DNA from: an uncultured Erwinia sp.
GTDB taxonomy: Bacteria; Pseudomonadota; Gammaproteobacteria; Enterobacterales; Enterobacteriaceae
Direction: 5' to 3'
Length of the DNA: 31,278 nt
Assembly: GCA_946221915.1 (NCBI GenBank)
Contig: CAMIKG010000054.1
Coordinates: forward strand, 1-31,278
In this document: piece after piece, positions 6,838 to 15,301 of the stretch
Numbering within the stretch: position 1 is the first letter of the stretch
Layout of the letters: every line of letters starts with the position of its first letter
Notes under the pieces: generated by a model
Database searches by the model: none
The model's input: only the letters and a program-made list of their open reading frames with translations
Told to the model about the DNA's origin: nothing
Program-made: the position numbers and the translations under genes

Positions 6838-8261
6838 CAGAACTCCTTGCGGGCTTGCTGCAGGCTGTACAGCCGCACGTTAAGAGATTTCAGCTCTTCG
6901 ATCATATTGTGCAGTTCGCTGGCGCTGATATTCTGATTCGCCGCCTGACGCTTCTCCAGCTGCTGCAGACGCACGCCAAACGGCAGTTCGCCCTGCATAT
7001 TTTTCTGGATGTCATACAGCGCCGACTTGAGATAGGAGATGGTGACGGTTTTGCGTTTCCGCTCCAGATCCAGCAGCTCGGCCTGCAGATTATCCACCCC
7101 GCGCCGCACGGCGAACCACGCCTGCTCAGGGCGTTCATCGCCACGCTGGGCGCGCATCATCTGCTGCCACTGCGTATCCATCGCGCTCACCGCCAGCGAC
7201 CCCGGATACAGCGCGCTGACCGACTGACGCAACTGGTCGGCGTACTGATATAACCACAGCGGCGACGCCTGCTGCACCCGCGTCAGCTGCGCCTGATAAT
7301 CACTGGTAACCTGCGGTTCCATGTCGCGCAGCGTCTGCTCGCCGAGCGCAATACGAATATCGCGCAGCTGGTTGATGCTCAGCGCATCCGGCAACCCCTG
7401 CGCAGGCTGCTCCAGCTGGGCGATCGCCGTGCTGTGGCGCGTGGTCTGGGTGTTGTCCCAGTGACTCCAGCCCGCAAACAGCGCCACCGGCAGTGCGCAG
7501 GTCAGCAGGCCGCTGGCAAACCAGAACCAGGCGGGGCGGCTCTTTTTGTGGGTTTCAATCTTCAGCACCGTCGGCTTCAGCTTCCCCTTCTCGCGGCCGA
7601 CAATAATGCTGCCTTTGGCGACGGCAGGCTGCGCTGCGCCATCCTCAGCCTCGCCATCGGGGCGGAAATAGACCATCGGCGGGATCTGCATATCCTGTTT
7701 CTGTACGCCCTGCTGATCGGAGACAATCACAATCTCCGTTTCATCAAACAGATGGGTATAGCCTTCGATAAAGTGGATCAGATTTTCCACGCGCGGCACG
7801 CGGCTCAGCCCAACGTTATGCAGCTTTTCGCTCATCAGTTGCAGGGCGCGTTCGCAGCGGTAGATAAAACGCTTATCTTCATGGCTGATGTTGTACTGGC
7901 GGATCACTTCGCTGATACGGGCGATAAACCAGTCGAGCATTTCGATGCGCGCCCGCTCCTGGTGCTGCGGCGGCCAGAAATTTTCCCACTGGGTGACGAT
8001 CAGGTTGGCAAGAAATTCGCAGCCCTCGGTGAAACCATGCAGGCCATGCAGGCGCGAACGGGCCAGCGTAAAGTAGATGGCGGTTTGTAAATCCACGCCC
8101 TGCTGTTCAAAGATATGCAGCGACATACGGTGGATCACTTCCCAGTCCACTTCCGGGCGGGAAGCGTGGCTGAGCTTGTTAATTTCACTGCGTAAGCGCT
8201 CATACTCCGGCAACATGCGCGGGTCGCGCCCCACTTTTAAAGCTTGCTGTGCATCATGCAT
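6837..8261 (-). CDS. vasL: VasL-like T6SS protein (TssA-related, membrane-anchored)
   Basis: About 474 residues. The N-terminal region (about 40-160) resembles the ImpA_N domain of TssA proteins (GCEFLANLIVTQWENFWPP, then LDWFIARISEVIRQYNIS). One membrane helix lies at about 244-264 (WFWFASGLLTCALPVALFAGW). The C-terminal half is charged, helical and probably periplasmic. This architecture and the position after tssM match VasL (VCA0121 type). Related membrane-bound TssA-like proteins act in sheath priming or stopping; that role here is inference. I chose the ATG at 8261, preceded by CAGGAA, rather than an ATG at 8306 overlapping the tssM stop. A stable hairpin lies between the two and would fall inside the coding sequence otherwise. 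Confidence 0.82.
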   Translation of the reverse strand: MHDAQQALKVGRDPRMLPEYERLRSEINKLSHASRPEVDWEVIHRMSLHIFEQQGVDLQTAIYFTLARSRLHGLHGFTEGCEFLANLIVTQWENFWPPQHQERARIEMLDWFIARISEVIRQYNISHEDKRFIYRCERALQLMSEKLHNVGLSRVPRVENLIHFIEGYTHLFDETEIVIVSDQQGVQKQDMQIPPMVYFRPDGEAEDGAAQPAVAKGSIIVGREKGKLKPTVLKIETHKKSRPAWFWFASGLLTCALPVALFAGWSHWDNTQTTRHSTAIAQLEQPAQGLPDALSINQLRDIRIALGEQTLRDMEPQVTSDYQAQLTRVQQASPLWLYQYADQLRQSVSALYPGSLAVSAMDTQWQQMMRAQRGDERPEQAWFAVRRGVDNLQAELLDLERKRKTVTISYLKSALYDIQKNMQGELPFGVRLQQLEKRQAANQNISASELHNMIEELKSLNVRLYSLQQARKEF

Positions 8262-8282
8262 AAAAAGACGTTCCTGGCAGTG

Positions 8283-8300
8283 CGGGGCCTTGCGGCCCCG
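8283..8300 (-). promoter_or_regulatory. Intercistronic hairpin with GNRA tetraloop
   Basis: On the minus strand CGGGGCC-GCAA-GGCCCCG is a perfect 7-bp GC stem closed by a GCAA loop. It lies between the tssM stop codon and the chosen vasL start. No T-run follows directly, so it more likely affects mRNA processing, stability or partial attenuation than full termination. Confidence 0.7.
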
Positions 8301-8305
8301 AGTCA

Positions 8306-11300
8306 TTAGTATAAGGATTCCGGCAGGCGGAACTGGCTGTAGAGTCCGCTGGCAAATGGATTACGACTTTCATCGCTGTAGACGCGATACGTCATCGCAC
8401 CGTTATCGACGCTGAAGCGCACATCGAAGGAGCCACGTCCCGACTGCGTCCGCGCCGCGCTGTCCATCAGACGGAACATTGCCCACGGGCCGGAGAAGCT
8501 GATGCTGCGTGGTGAACGTTCGGCGTTATCCGGCACCAGAATCAGCTTGCTCTCCGCGCCGTCACGCAGCGCATTCGGCCACACCAGCGGGATCTTCTGA
8601 CGGCGGCCATGGGTGTACTCCAGTAGCTGACCATCGAGGTTCATCACGCTGCGGCGTTTATTGGCGGTCAGCTCAATCGGCTCCATGACAAAGTGCACCT
8701 CAAGGTTGCCCTGCGCGTTGAACAGCGCGTTGCGAATCCGCTGCGCGCGCTCATACTGGCGCAACAGCTCCTGCTGCACTTCACTGCCGGATTCACTCTC
8801 CAGCATGCCGGCATCCAGCAACGGCTTCAGGTTGGCCTGCCAGAAGGCATCCAGCGTGCCGCCAGTGGCAAAGAAGCGTTCCACTTCTGACAGCGGCGCA
8901 TCCTCTTCCGCCTGCGGATCAAACGGATAGCGATCGGCCAGCTGCTCATTGAATGGCGCCACCACTTTGTCGCTCCACTCCTGGCTCAGGGATGACATCG
9001 CCATATTCACCGTCAGCGCCGACACCTGTTCCGCAATCTGGCTGACCCAGCGATTGAGCGGCGCCGGTAAGCCGCGCGCATATTGCTGCAGCTTGTACGC
9101 CGGATCGTCATACGGATTGGCCTGACGCAGCTGAATCGCTTTCAGCGCGGCGGCGCCGGGTTCGACGGCGTTAACCACCTGCTCCAGCCAGTTATACAGC
9201 TCGGTGAGTTTCTGGTTCACTTCCTGGATCAGCGCCACATTTTCACCACGACCGTTGAGCGTCTCATGCAGCGGAATAAACGGACGCGCCACGCGGGCGT
9301 TGATCAGCTGCGCCGCTTTGCTGCTCTCTTCGCCCAGCTCACGGCCGCGGGTGTTATCGCTTAAGGTGGTGATCACGCGCTGGAACGGCTGTTCATTGCC
9401 GGTGATCGCCGTCAGCAGCGACAGCGCCTGCTCTGGCGTTTCCAGCGGTTGCACATCGAGATTCGCCAGCACTTTCTGCCAGTGATTGACGTAGTCGGTG
9501 ATATAGCGGTCATTGACCTGGCGCTGAATTTCGTTGCGATCGGCATCGCTCAGCTGCACGCGGTCACGCAGCCCGAGCACCCACGCATCGAGCGCCGTCA
9601 GGTCGAACAGGGTTTTATCCTGGCGCACAAAGAAGTCATTAAAGCCTGCCCAGGTAAAGAAGCGCGGCACGCCACCGGCGTTGTCGTTACGCAGGGTAAA
9701 CACGCTGTCGAAACTCTGGCCGACTTCATCACGGATCATCAGATCCGGCGGCAGCGTATCGCTGGCGCGGCTCAGCATGCTCTGGTAGACGCGCTGAAAC
9801 AGCGGCAGTTTCGCCAGTTCACGCTGCGCCTCTGCTACCGGTGCGGCAAACGGCTGCCAGGCGGCAATCGCCTGCGCGTCCTTCTGTTCACGCGCCTGAC
9901 GCCAGTCAGTGTGTTCCAGCGCGTAATCGAGATGCTGCATTAACTGCTCCTGCACCACGCCCTGATGCGGGAACGCTTTCTGCCAGCGTTGCGCCATAAA
10001 CTGCTCCACCAGCGTTTTGTTGCGCCCGCTGTTGTCATCGATCATGCGCATCACGCGCAGGATCTGCAGTTTGGCTTCGCTGGACGGCGGCGCATTCGCT
10101 AAATCCTGCGCCAGCCCTTCCAGCAGCGCCGGCAGAAAACGTTGCTGCAGCAGCGCCAGGTAAGTGCCTTCCACATAAGGACCGATGCGCCCGCCCTGAT
10201 ACAGCCCCATATCGGCCAGCGGTGAGCGCACTTCGCGATAATCGCCAAACGACAGCGTCGCTTCACGGATCAGATTCAGGCGCGGCAGCAGGCTGACGCC
10301 AAAGCCCTGATGTTCGTCAGCGTCACGCGCATCGATAAACTGCTGCGCGCGTGCCAGCACCTTGCGCCCCGCCTCAGCGTTAACAACGTAGTAGTGATGC
10401 CAGCCGCCAATCAGCAGCAAGGCAGCCAGCGCCAGCACGCTGCTGCCCGCCGACATCCGTTTACGTCGCCAGGTACTGTGCAGACGGCTTTCGCCCGCCA
10501 GATGCGCTTCCGGGAACACCACACCACGGAACAGATCGCGCACAAAGAAGGCGCTGGATTCGCCACGCGCGGCAGGATACACCGCCTCCGGCAACTGATA
10601 ACGCTGTGAGGCTGCATGGGAGAAGGCATCGAACGGCACGCCCTGCTGATACACCGAGCTGAGATACACGCCGCGCACATTCAGCGCCAGCTGATCGTTC
10701 TCGTCCATCGCTTCGTGGAAAAAGTCGCTGAGATAATCTTTCAGTCCCGCCAGCTGGCGCACAAAAGAGAACAGCTCGCTGGCGACCTGCTCACCGGCAT
10801 ATGGCAGCATTTTGTCCGCCAGGTTGTCGTTGAGGCCGTCGACCCAGCGATCCCAGAATGCCGTGAACTCCGCCACCCACTCGGTCAGATGATGGCTGGC
10901 CGGGTTGAAGGTCACGCCCAGCAGCGACTGGCGCGTCTCTTTATCCAGCAGCTGATAAAAAGCGTTAAAACCGTGCAGCATATCGAGGCGTGTCAGCACA
11001 AAGTAGACCGGCAGACGGGTCTTCAGCGCGGCGCTGATATCCAGCAGGCGCGTGCGTAACAGCTGGGCATACAGTTTGCGTTCGGAAACGCTGGCATGGC
11101 ACAGCCAGCCGAAATCCAGCGTCAGCACCAGGCCATTCAGCGGCTGGCGTTTACGGTTGCTGGTCAGCCAGCCAAGCAGGTGTTGCCACAGGCGTTCGTT
11201 TTTATCGCCGTCCGGCTCCAGGTCAGAGACGCTCTGCAGCAGCAGCTCCCCTTTCGGGTCGACAATCACCGCCTCTTCACCCAGCCAGCAGTCGACTTTC

Positions 11301-11803
11301 TGATCGGCAGCAAGATGACGCAGTTCGGCATTCAGCCGCGCATTGAGTTTGCTGGCGGTATTGGCGCGGTGCACCAGGCTGCTTTTACCGCTGCCCGGCA
11401 GACCGACCATCAGATACCACGGCTTGCTGTACAGGCTGCCTGCACCGGGATGACTGCGCAGCGCCGCCAGCCAGCTGTCGAGGAAACGCTGCTGCGCGTC
11501 GACATACACCTGCTGCGGGTCCTGCTCGACCCGCGCCAGCGCCTGCTGCTGCGCTTTCAGCTGCTGCATGCGACGCCAGACGCGCCAGACGCTAATCGCA
11601 CAGGCCAGCCACAACCACACCAGGGTAAACACCGTGCGCGCCCACAGGGTGTCGAGTGGACGCACTTCCGCCACCACCAGCCGCGGCCCCAGCCACCACA
11701 CCACCACCAGCACCACCAGCCAGAGCAGCAACCCTGCCAGCAGCCAGGAGAGTTTTACTTTCGGCAGCGCTTTGCGCAGAAAGCCAATCACTGTTTTTAA
11801 CAT
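8306..11803 (-). CDS. tssM: T6SS inner-membrane protein TssM (IcmF/VasK)
   Basis: With 1165 residues this is a full-length TssM. It forms the trans-envelope membrane complex with TssL and TssJ. Two N-terminal membrane helices (about 18-38 and 56-75) are followed by a cytoplasmic NTPase-like domain with Walker A GLPGSGKS at 134-141 and a TRLD segment near 271. A third helix lies at about 451-468. The rest is the long periplasmic region that contacts TssJ and crosses to the outer membrane, ending with the IcmF C-terminal domain (…SGLYSQFRLPESLY). The intact Walker A suggests ATP binding, although TssM ATPase activity is dispensable in some species. It starts 27 nt after tssA with a weak ribosome-binding site. 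Confidence 0.95.
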   Translation of the reverse strand: MLKTVIGFLRKALPKVKLSWLLAGLLLWLVVLVVVWWLGPRLVVAEVRPLDTLWARTVFTLVWLWLACAISVWRVWRRMQQLKAQQQALARVEQDPQQVYVDAQQRFLDSWLAALRSHPGAGSLYSKPWYLMVGLPGSGKSSLVHRANTASKLNARLNAELRHLAADQKVDCWLGEEAVIVDPKGELLLQSVSDLEPDGDKNERLWQHLLGWLTSNRKRQPLNGLVLTLDFGWLCHASVSERKLYAQLLRTRLLDISAALKTRLPVYFVLTRLDMLHGFNAFYQLLDKETRQSLLGVTFNPASHHLTEWVAEFTAFWDRWVDGLNDNLADKMLPYAGEQVASELFSFVRQLAGLKDYLSDFFHEAMDENDQLALNVRGVYLSSVYQQGVPFDAFSHAASQRYQLPEAVYPAARGESSAFFVRDLFRGVVFPEAHLAGESRLHSTWRRKRMSAGSSVLALAALLLIGGWHHYYVVNAEAGRKVLARAQQFIDARDADEHQGFGVSLLPRLNLIREATLSFGDYREVRSPLADMGLYQGGRIGPYVEGTYLALLQQRFLPALLEGLAQDLANAPPSSEAKLQILRVMRMIDDNSGRNKTLVEQFMAQRWQKAFPHQGVVQEQLMQHLDYALEHTDWRQAREQKDAQAIAAWQPFAAPVAEAQRELAKLPLFQRVYQSMLSRASDTLPPDLMIRDEVGQSFDSVFTLRNDNAGGVPRFFTWAGFNDFFVRQDKTLFDLTALDAWVLGLRDRVQLSDADRNEIQRQVNDRYITDYVNHWQKVLANLDVQPLETPEQALSLLTAITGNEQPFQRVITTLSDNTRGRELGEESSKAAQLINARVARPFIPLHETLNGRGENVALIQEVNQKLTELYNWLEQVVNAVEPGAAALKAIQLRQANPYDDPAYKLQQYARGLPAPLNRWVSQIAEQVSALTVNMAMSSLSQEWSDKVVAPFNEQLADRYPFDPQAEEDAPLSEVERFFATGGTLDAFWQANLKPLLDAGMLESESGSEVQQELLRQYERAQRIRNALFNAQGNLEVHFVMEPIELTANKRRSVMNLDGQLLEYTHGRRQKIPLVWPNALRDGAESKLILVPDNAERSPRSISFSGPWAMFRLMDSAARTQSGRGSFDVRFSVDNGAMTYRVYSDESRNPFASGLYSQFRLPESLY

Positions 11804-11830
11804 ACGATACCGTTTACTCAGATTGTTCCG

Positions 11831-13216
11831 TTATCCGCGAGCCGGTGCGAAACGCTCAAGGCGTTTGACCAGTGCAGGTTCCCATTGCATCAGCCCAAGG
11901 CGCTGCGCTTCCTGCCACAGTTGCTGGTAATGCGCCGTGGCCAGCGTTTTCATACCTTCAGCCGCCAGTAACTCCGCCAGCATCATCCCGGCGTAAAACC
12001 GATCGCGCGGCTCCGCCTGATGATGCGTTTTCTCTTCCAGCAGCAGCAGCGCCGCATTCAGCCCCTGCTTCTGGCGGCAGGTTTTTACTTCCGCCGCCAG
12101 ATCCTGCCCCTGCCCGCCAGCACTATTGCTGGCGGTGGCGCTTTGCAGCCACTCGGCGCAGGCGGGCGGCAGAAAGGCGCTGCCGTCGTTAAAGCACAGG
12201 GTTTTCAGCGCCGGTAAGCGCTGCAGAAAGTTCTGCAGCTCAGCGGCAATCGCCTCCGCCACCGCGTGACATCCCAGCCGTGCTGCTGCCTGCGCGGACA
12301 GGCGATGGCCATCAAACCAGAACGGCGACAGCGTCAGGCTCTCTTCTATTTGCCGCCACAGCGTGTGGTCAGCCTGCGCCAGCGCGGCTTCGTACTCATT
12401 CACCCGATCCAGCGCCACCGGCGCGAGCTGGGTTTTCTGTGCCTTGCCGCTGACCGGTGCGGTAGTGATGGTGTGCCAGATGGCATGACGGCGCAGGCGG
12501 TAGCCCACCGCCGCCTCCGGCTGTTGCTCCAGCAACAGATCCGCCACTTTCAGCTGGGTCTGCCGCCAGCTGCGTTCATTGGAACTGTCGATATCCAGCG
12601 CGCTGGCGCTGCTGCTGGTGGTCACCGCCGCGACCGGCGCGGCGGCAGGGGTTTTATTGACGGCAGCCTGCTCCTGCAGACGCTGCTGCGCGCGACGCAG
12701 TGAGCTGAGTAATCCGTCCAGCATCGTGCTCTGGCCGGGTTCGATAGCCAGCCAGCTGTTTGCCAGCTGTTCAGTCAGCGTCACAATGCGCGTCAGTTCA
12801 GCAGCAGAAGCGCGTTCACACATGCGCTCCTGCACCCCTTCGAAGCGTTTGATCATCTGCGACATCAGCCGCTGCTTCTGCATACCGCCCACCGGCCAGG
12901 CGACCGGCCACCAGGCGTTGAGCCAGCAATCGAGCAGGATCAGCGCGGTGGCGAACGGCTCGGCTTTGGCCGGATGCTGCAGACAACGCAGCAGCTGCAC
13001 CAGCACGCGCATATCTTTGGTTTTGCTCTCCAGCAGCGTCAGGCAGTCGCTGGCGACATCGGTGAGATTCAGCTGGCTGTGCGCCAGCGAGCCGAGTTTC
13101 ACCAGCTCGGTTTCGATTTTTTCCCACAGCGGGTCATCGGCCGCGACTGGCGCTTTCAGCGCTTCATCGGGCAGTGGCGTCAGCAGGCGCTGGCACCAGG
13201 GGTGGCGATTATCCAT
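11831..13216 (-). CDS. tssA: T6SS sheath-assembly protein TssA (VasJ/ImpA type)
   Basis: A 461-residue protein with an ImpA_N domain near residues 90-140 (LDCWLNAWWPVAWPVGGMQKQR) and a VasJ-type C-terminal domain from about 215 on (YRLRRHAIWHTI, TQLAPVALDRVNEYEAAL). TssA proteins recruit to the membrane complex, help assemble the baseplate and cap the growing tube and sheath end. The middle is rich in Ala, Gln and Ser and is probably a linker. The ATG has AAGGGA upstream and lies 10 nt after vasI. No membrane segment was seen, in contrast to VasL, which shares the N-terminal domain. Confidence 0.88.
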   Translation of the reverse strand: MDNRHPWCQRLLTPLPDEALKAPVAADDPLWEKIETELVKLGSLAHSQLNLTDVASDCLTLLESKTKDMRVLVQLLRCLQHPAKAEPFATALILLDCWLNAWWPVAWPVGGMQKQRLMSQMIKRFEGVQERMCERASAAELTRIVTLTEQLANSWLAIEPGQSTMLDGLLSSLRRAQQRLQEQAAVNKTPAAAPVAAVTTSSSASALDIDSSNERSWRQTQLKVADLLLEQQPEAAVGYRLRRHAIWHTITTAPVSGKAQKTQLAPVALDRVNEYEAALAQADHTLWRQIEESLTLSPFWFDGHRLSAQAAARLGCHAVAEAIAAELQNFLQRLPALKTLCFNDGSAFLPPACAEWLQSATASNSAGGQGQDLAAEVKTCRQKQGLNAALLLLEEKTHHQAEPRDRFYAGMMLAELLAAEGMKTLATAHYQQLWQEAQRLGLMQWEPALVKRLERFAPARG

Positions 13217-13226
13217 CTCGGTTCCC

Positions 13227-13760
13227 TTACCAGTGACACTGCTGACGCAGCGGTTTCAGCGCGTCATCCAGCCCGTTCAGCGCGATATGCAGTTGCTGAT
13301 CGCCGCTGCCGTTCAGCACCAGTTCGCTTTTGCCGCTCCAGCGGCGCAGCTCATCAATCGCTGGCAGGCCACGGCCAAACTCCAGCAGCCGTCCCTGATT
13401 GCGCACAAACCAGCTGGCGGAGGCAGGCAGTCCATCAGTGCTGGCGGCGGTGACGTCTCCCTGCCACGGCTGGGTTAACCGCACGCGCAGATGGGTGATT
13501 TGATTCAGACAGGAGACGCTGAAGGTGGTCTGCGGCGTGATCTGGCGCGTCAGCGTCAGGTCGCCGGTCGTGGCATCCGTGGTTAACTGAAACCCATTCT
13601 CTGCCGTCGGCTGTTGCTTCAGCCTTGCCAGCGCGTCGTAACAGGCCAGCCGCAGCTGGCCGTTCTGCTCCTGCTGACAGCCCTGCAGCCGCGCATCCGT
13701 CGTGGCAGCGCTGCCGCCGAGCAGCGAGGTGATCAGTGGTAATACGCCTGAGATCACCAT
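13227..13760 (-). CDS. vasI: VasI/TagO-like T6SS accessory protein
   Basis: About 177 residues. The start at 13760 has a strong ribosome-binding site (GGAGGTGGAG) that lies inside the end of vasH, giving a 7-bp overlap. The N-terminus is a weakly hydrophobic segment lacking basic residues, possibly a poor signal peptide. The mature part has the pattern CQQEQNGQLRLACYDALA and later a Cys-containing strand and WSGKSELVLNGSGDQQLHIALNGL in short strands. This fits the TagO/VasI family, which I recognise mainly by the C-x-RLACYD motif and by its place between vasH and tssA, as in V. cholerae VCA0118. The molecular role is not established. Confidence 0.75.
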   Translation of the reverse strand: MVISGVLPLITSLLGGSAATTDARLQGCQQEQNGQLRLACYDALARLKQQPTAENGFQLTTDATTGDLTLTRQITPQTTFSVSCLNQITHLRVRLTQPWQGDVTAASTDGLPASASWFVRNQGRLLEFGRGLPAIDELRRWSGKSELVLNGSGDQQLHIALNGLDDALKPLRQQCHW

Positions 13761-15301
13761 GGCTCCACCTCCAGTTTCTGGCACTTATGGTCCAGCGTAC
13801 GGCGGGCAATATTCAGGCTTTCCGCCACCCGCAGGCGATTGCCCTGGAAGTAACGCAAACGCGAGGCGATCACCGCCGCTTCATACTCCTGCAGTGCGAT
13901 ACGCAGATCGTCAATCTGCTGGTAATCGTCACTGGTCACCGCCTCACCGCCCTGCAGCCGATCGTGAATTTCACGCGGCAGCGGCTGCGCGCCGATATCT
14001 TCGCCGTCGGCGGTATGAGCACAAATCACTTCCAGCAGGTTACGCAGTTCACGCACATTGCCAGGAAAGCTGTAACTCATCAGCAGCGTCAGCAAGCTGC
14101 GGCGCAGCTCGCCAAAGCGTTTTCCCTGACGCGCGGCAAATTCGCCAATAAAGTGGCTGCACAGCAGCGCAATATCTTCCGCGCGCTCACGCAGCGCAGG
14201 CATCATGATCTGGCTCTGGCACAGGCGGTGGTAGAGATCCTGACGGAAGCGCCCTTCGGCAACGTGCTGCTCCAGCGGCTGATGGGTGGCGGCGATCACG
14301 CGAAAATCGGAGTGGCGCTCTTTGTCGCCACCCAGCGGCCGGTAGCTGTGCGTTTCCAGCACGCGCAACAGTTTCGCCTGCATTACCGCAGGCATATCGC
14401 CGACCTCATCGAGAAACAGCGTGCCGCCGTGCGCCTGCGCCACCAGCCCCTCTTTATGGCTCTGCGCGCCGGAAAAGGCCCCTTTCTGATAACCAAACAG
14501 CTCGCTTTCAATCAGGTTTTCCGGGATGGCGGCGCAGTTGATGGCGACAAACGGACGCTCGGCGCGCGGCGAGCACTGATGCAGCAGACGCGCAACCACC
14601 TCTTTGCCACTGCCGGTTTCTCCCTGAATCAGCACCGACAGATACAGTCCGGCGGTCTGCGCCACCTGCTGACGCAGGCGACGGGTGACGGCAGCCTGAC
14701 CAATCAGCTGACTTTCCAGCAGTTGATCTTTCTGGCGGCGCGACTCGCTCTCACAGGTCACCTGGCGCAGCGATTCGCGTAGCGCACTGCGTTCACGCAG
14801 ATTGCTGCGCAACTGGCGCACGCGCACCAGCTGGCGGCTGTATACCTGCGCCAGCAGCGCCAGCTGTTCGGTTTCACGCCATTGCCATAACTGCTCCGCA
14901 GCGGCAAACACGCCGATCACCCCCTGCGGTTTACCGGCGGCATCCTGCAGCGGCAGCGCGTACAGGCCGCAGCTGGCCTCCAGACTCATCAGCAGCTGGC
15001 GAAACGCCGCATGTTCAATGCGCGCGCCGCCGTTAAGGGATTCCCAGATACGCATCTGGTTTTTATGCAGCACATAGGCCAGCGGCTCACTGAAATCACT
15101 GACATCCAGCGTCAGGGAGAACGCTTTCCCCTGCACCAGACCACGGCACTCCAGCTGGCGTCCGCTGATATCCGGCAGGCCGATCAGCACCGCCTGCGGC
15201 GACCAGTGCTGATCCAGTTCCTTCAGCAGCCAGTCGCTCAGCTGGTTTTCGTCGTCCGACGCGGTGAGCGACAGGGCGAACTGCAGGGCGCGTTGCATCA
15301 T
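13754..15301 (-). CDS. vasH: VasH, sigma-54-dependent transcriptional activator
   Basis: A 515-residue bacterial enhancer-binding protein. The N-terminal 160 residues look like a GAF-type sensory domain. The central AAA+ domain has Walker A GETGSGKE (227-234), the sigma-54 contact loop GAFSGA (274-279) and Walker B GTLFLDEVGDMP (about 293-304). A Fis-type HTH is at the C-terminus (AAVIASRLRYFQGNRLRVAE, then SLNIARRTLDHKCQKL). In V. cholerae VasH with RpoN switches on hcp and vgrG auxiliary operons, so here it likely activates unlinked T6SS genes too. The usual GAFTGA reads GAFSGA, a conservative change. The ATG overlaps the tssH stop codon (TGATG) behind GGAGG. Confidence 0.94.
   Translation of the reverse strand: MMQRALQFALSLTASDDENQLSDWLLKELDQHWSPQAVLIGLPDISGRQLECRGLVQGKAFSLTLDVSDFSEPLAYVLHKNQMRIWESLNGGARIEHAAFRQLLMSLEASCGLYALPLQDAAGKPQGVIGVFAAAEQLWQWRETEQLALLAQVYSRQLVRVRQLRSNLRERSALRESLRQVTCESESRRQKDQLLESQLIGQAAVTRRLRQQVAQTAGLYLSVLIQGETGSGKEVVARLLHQCSPRAERPFVAINCAAIPENLIESELFGYQKGAFSGAQSHKEGLVAQAHGGTLFLDEVGDMPAVMQAKLLRVLETHSYRPLGGDKERHSDFRVIAATHQPLEQHVAEGRFRQDLYHRLCQSQIMMPALRERAEDIALLCSHFIGEFAARQGKRFGELRRSLLTLLMSYSFPGNVRELRNLLEVICAHTADGEDIGAQPLPREIHDRLQGGEAVTSDDYQQIDDLRIALQEYEAAVIASRLRYFQGNRLRVAESLNIARRTLDHKCQKLEVEPW

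Noticed and set aside
12579..13478. 299-codon plus-strand frame across tssA and vasI
   Set aside because: It is Ser/Arg-rich, spans two genuine minus-strand genes and shows no domain.
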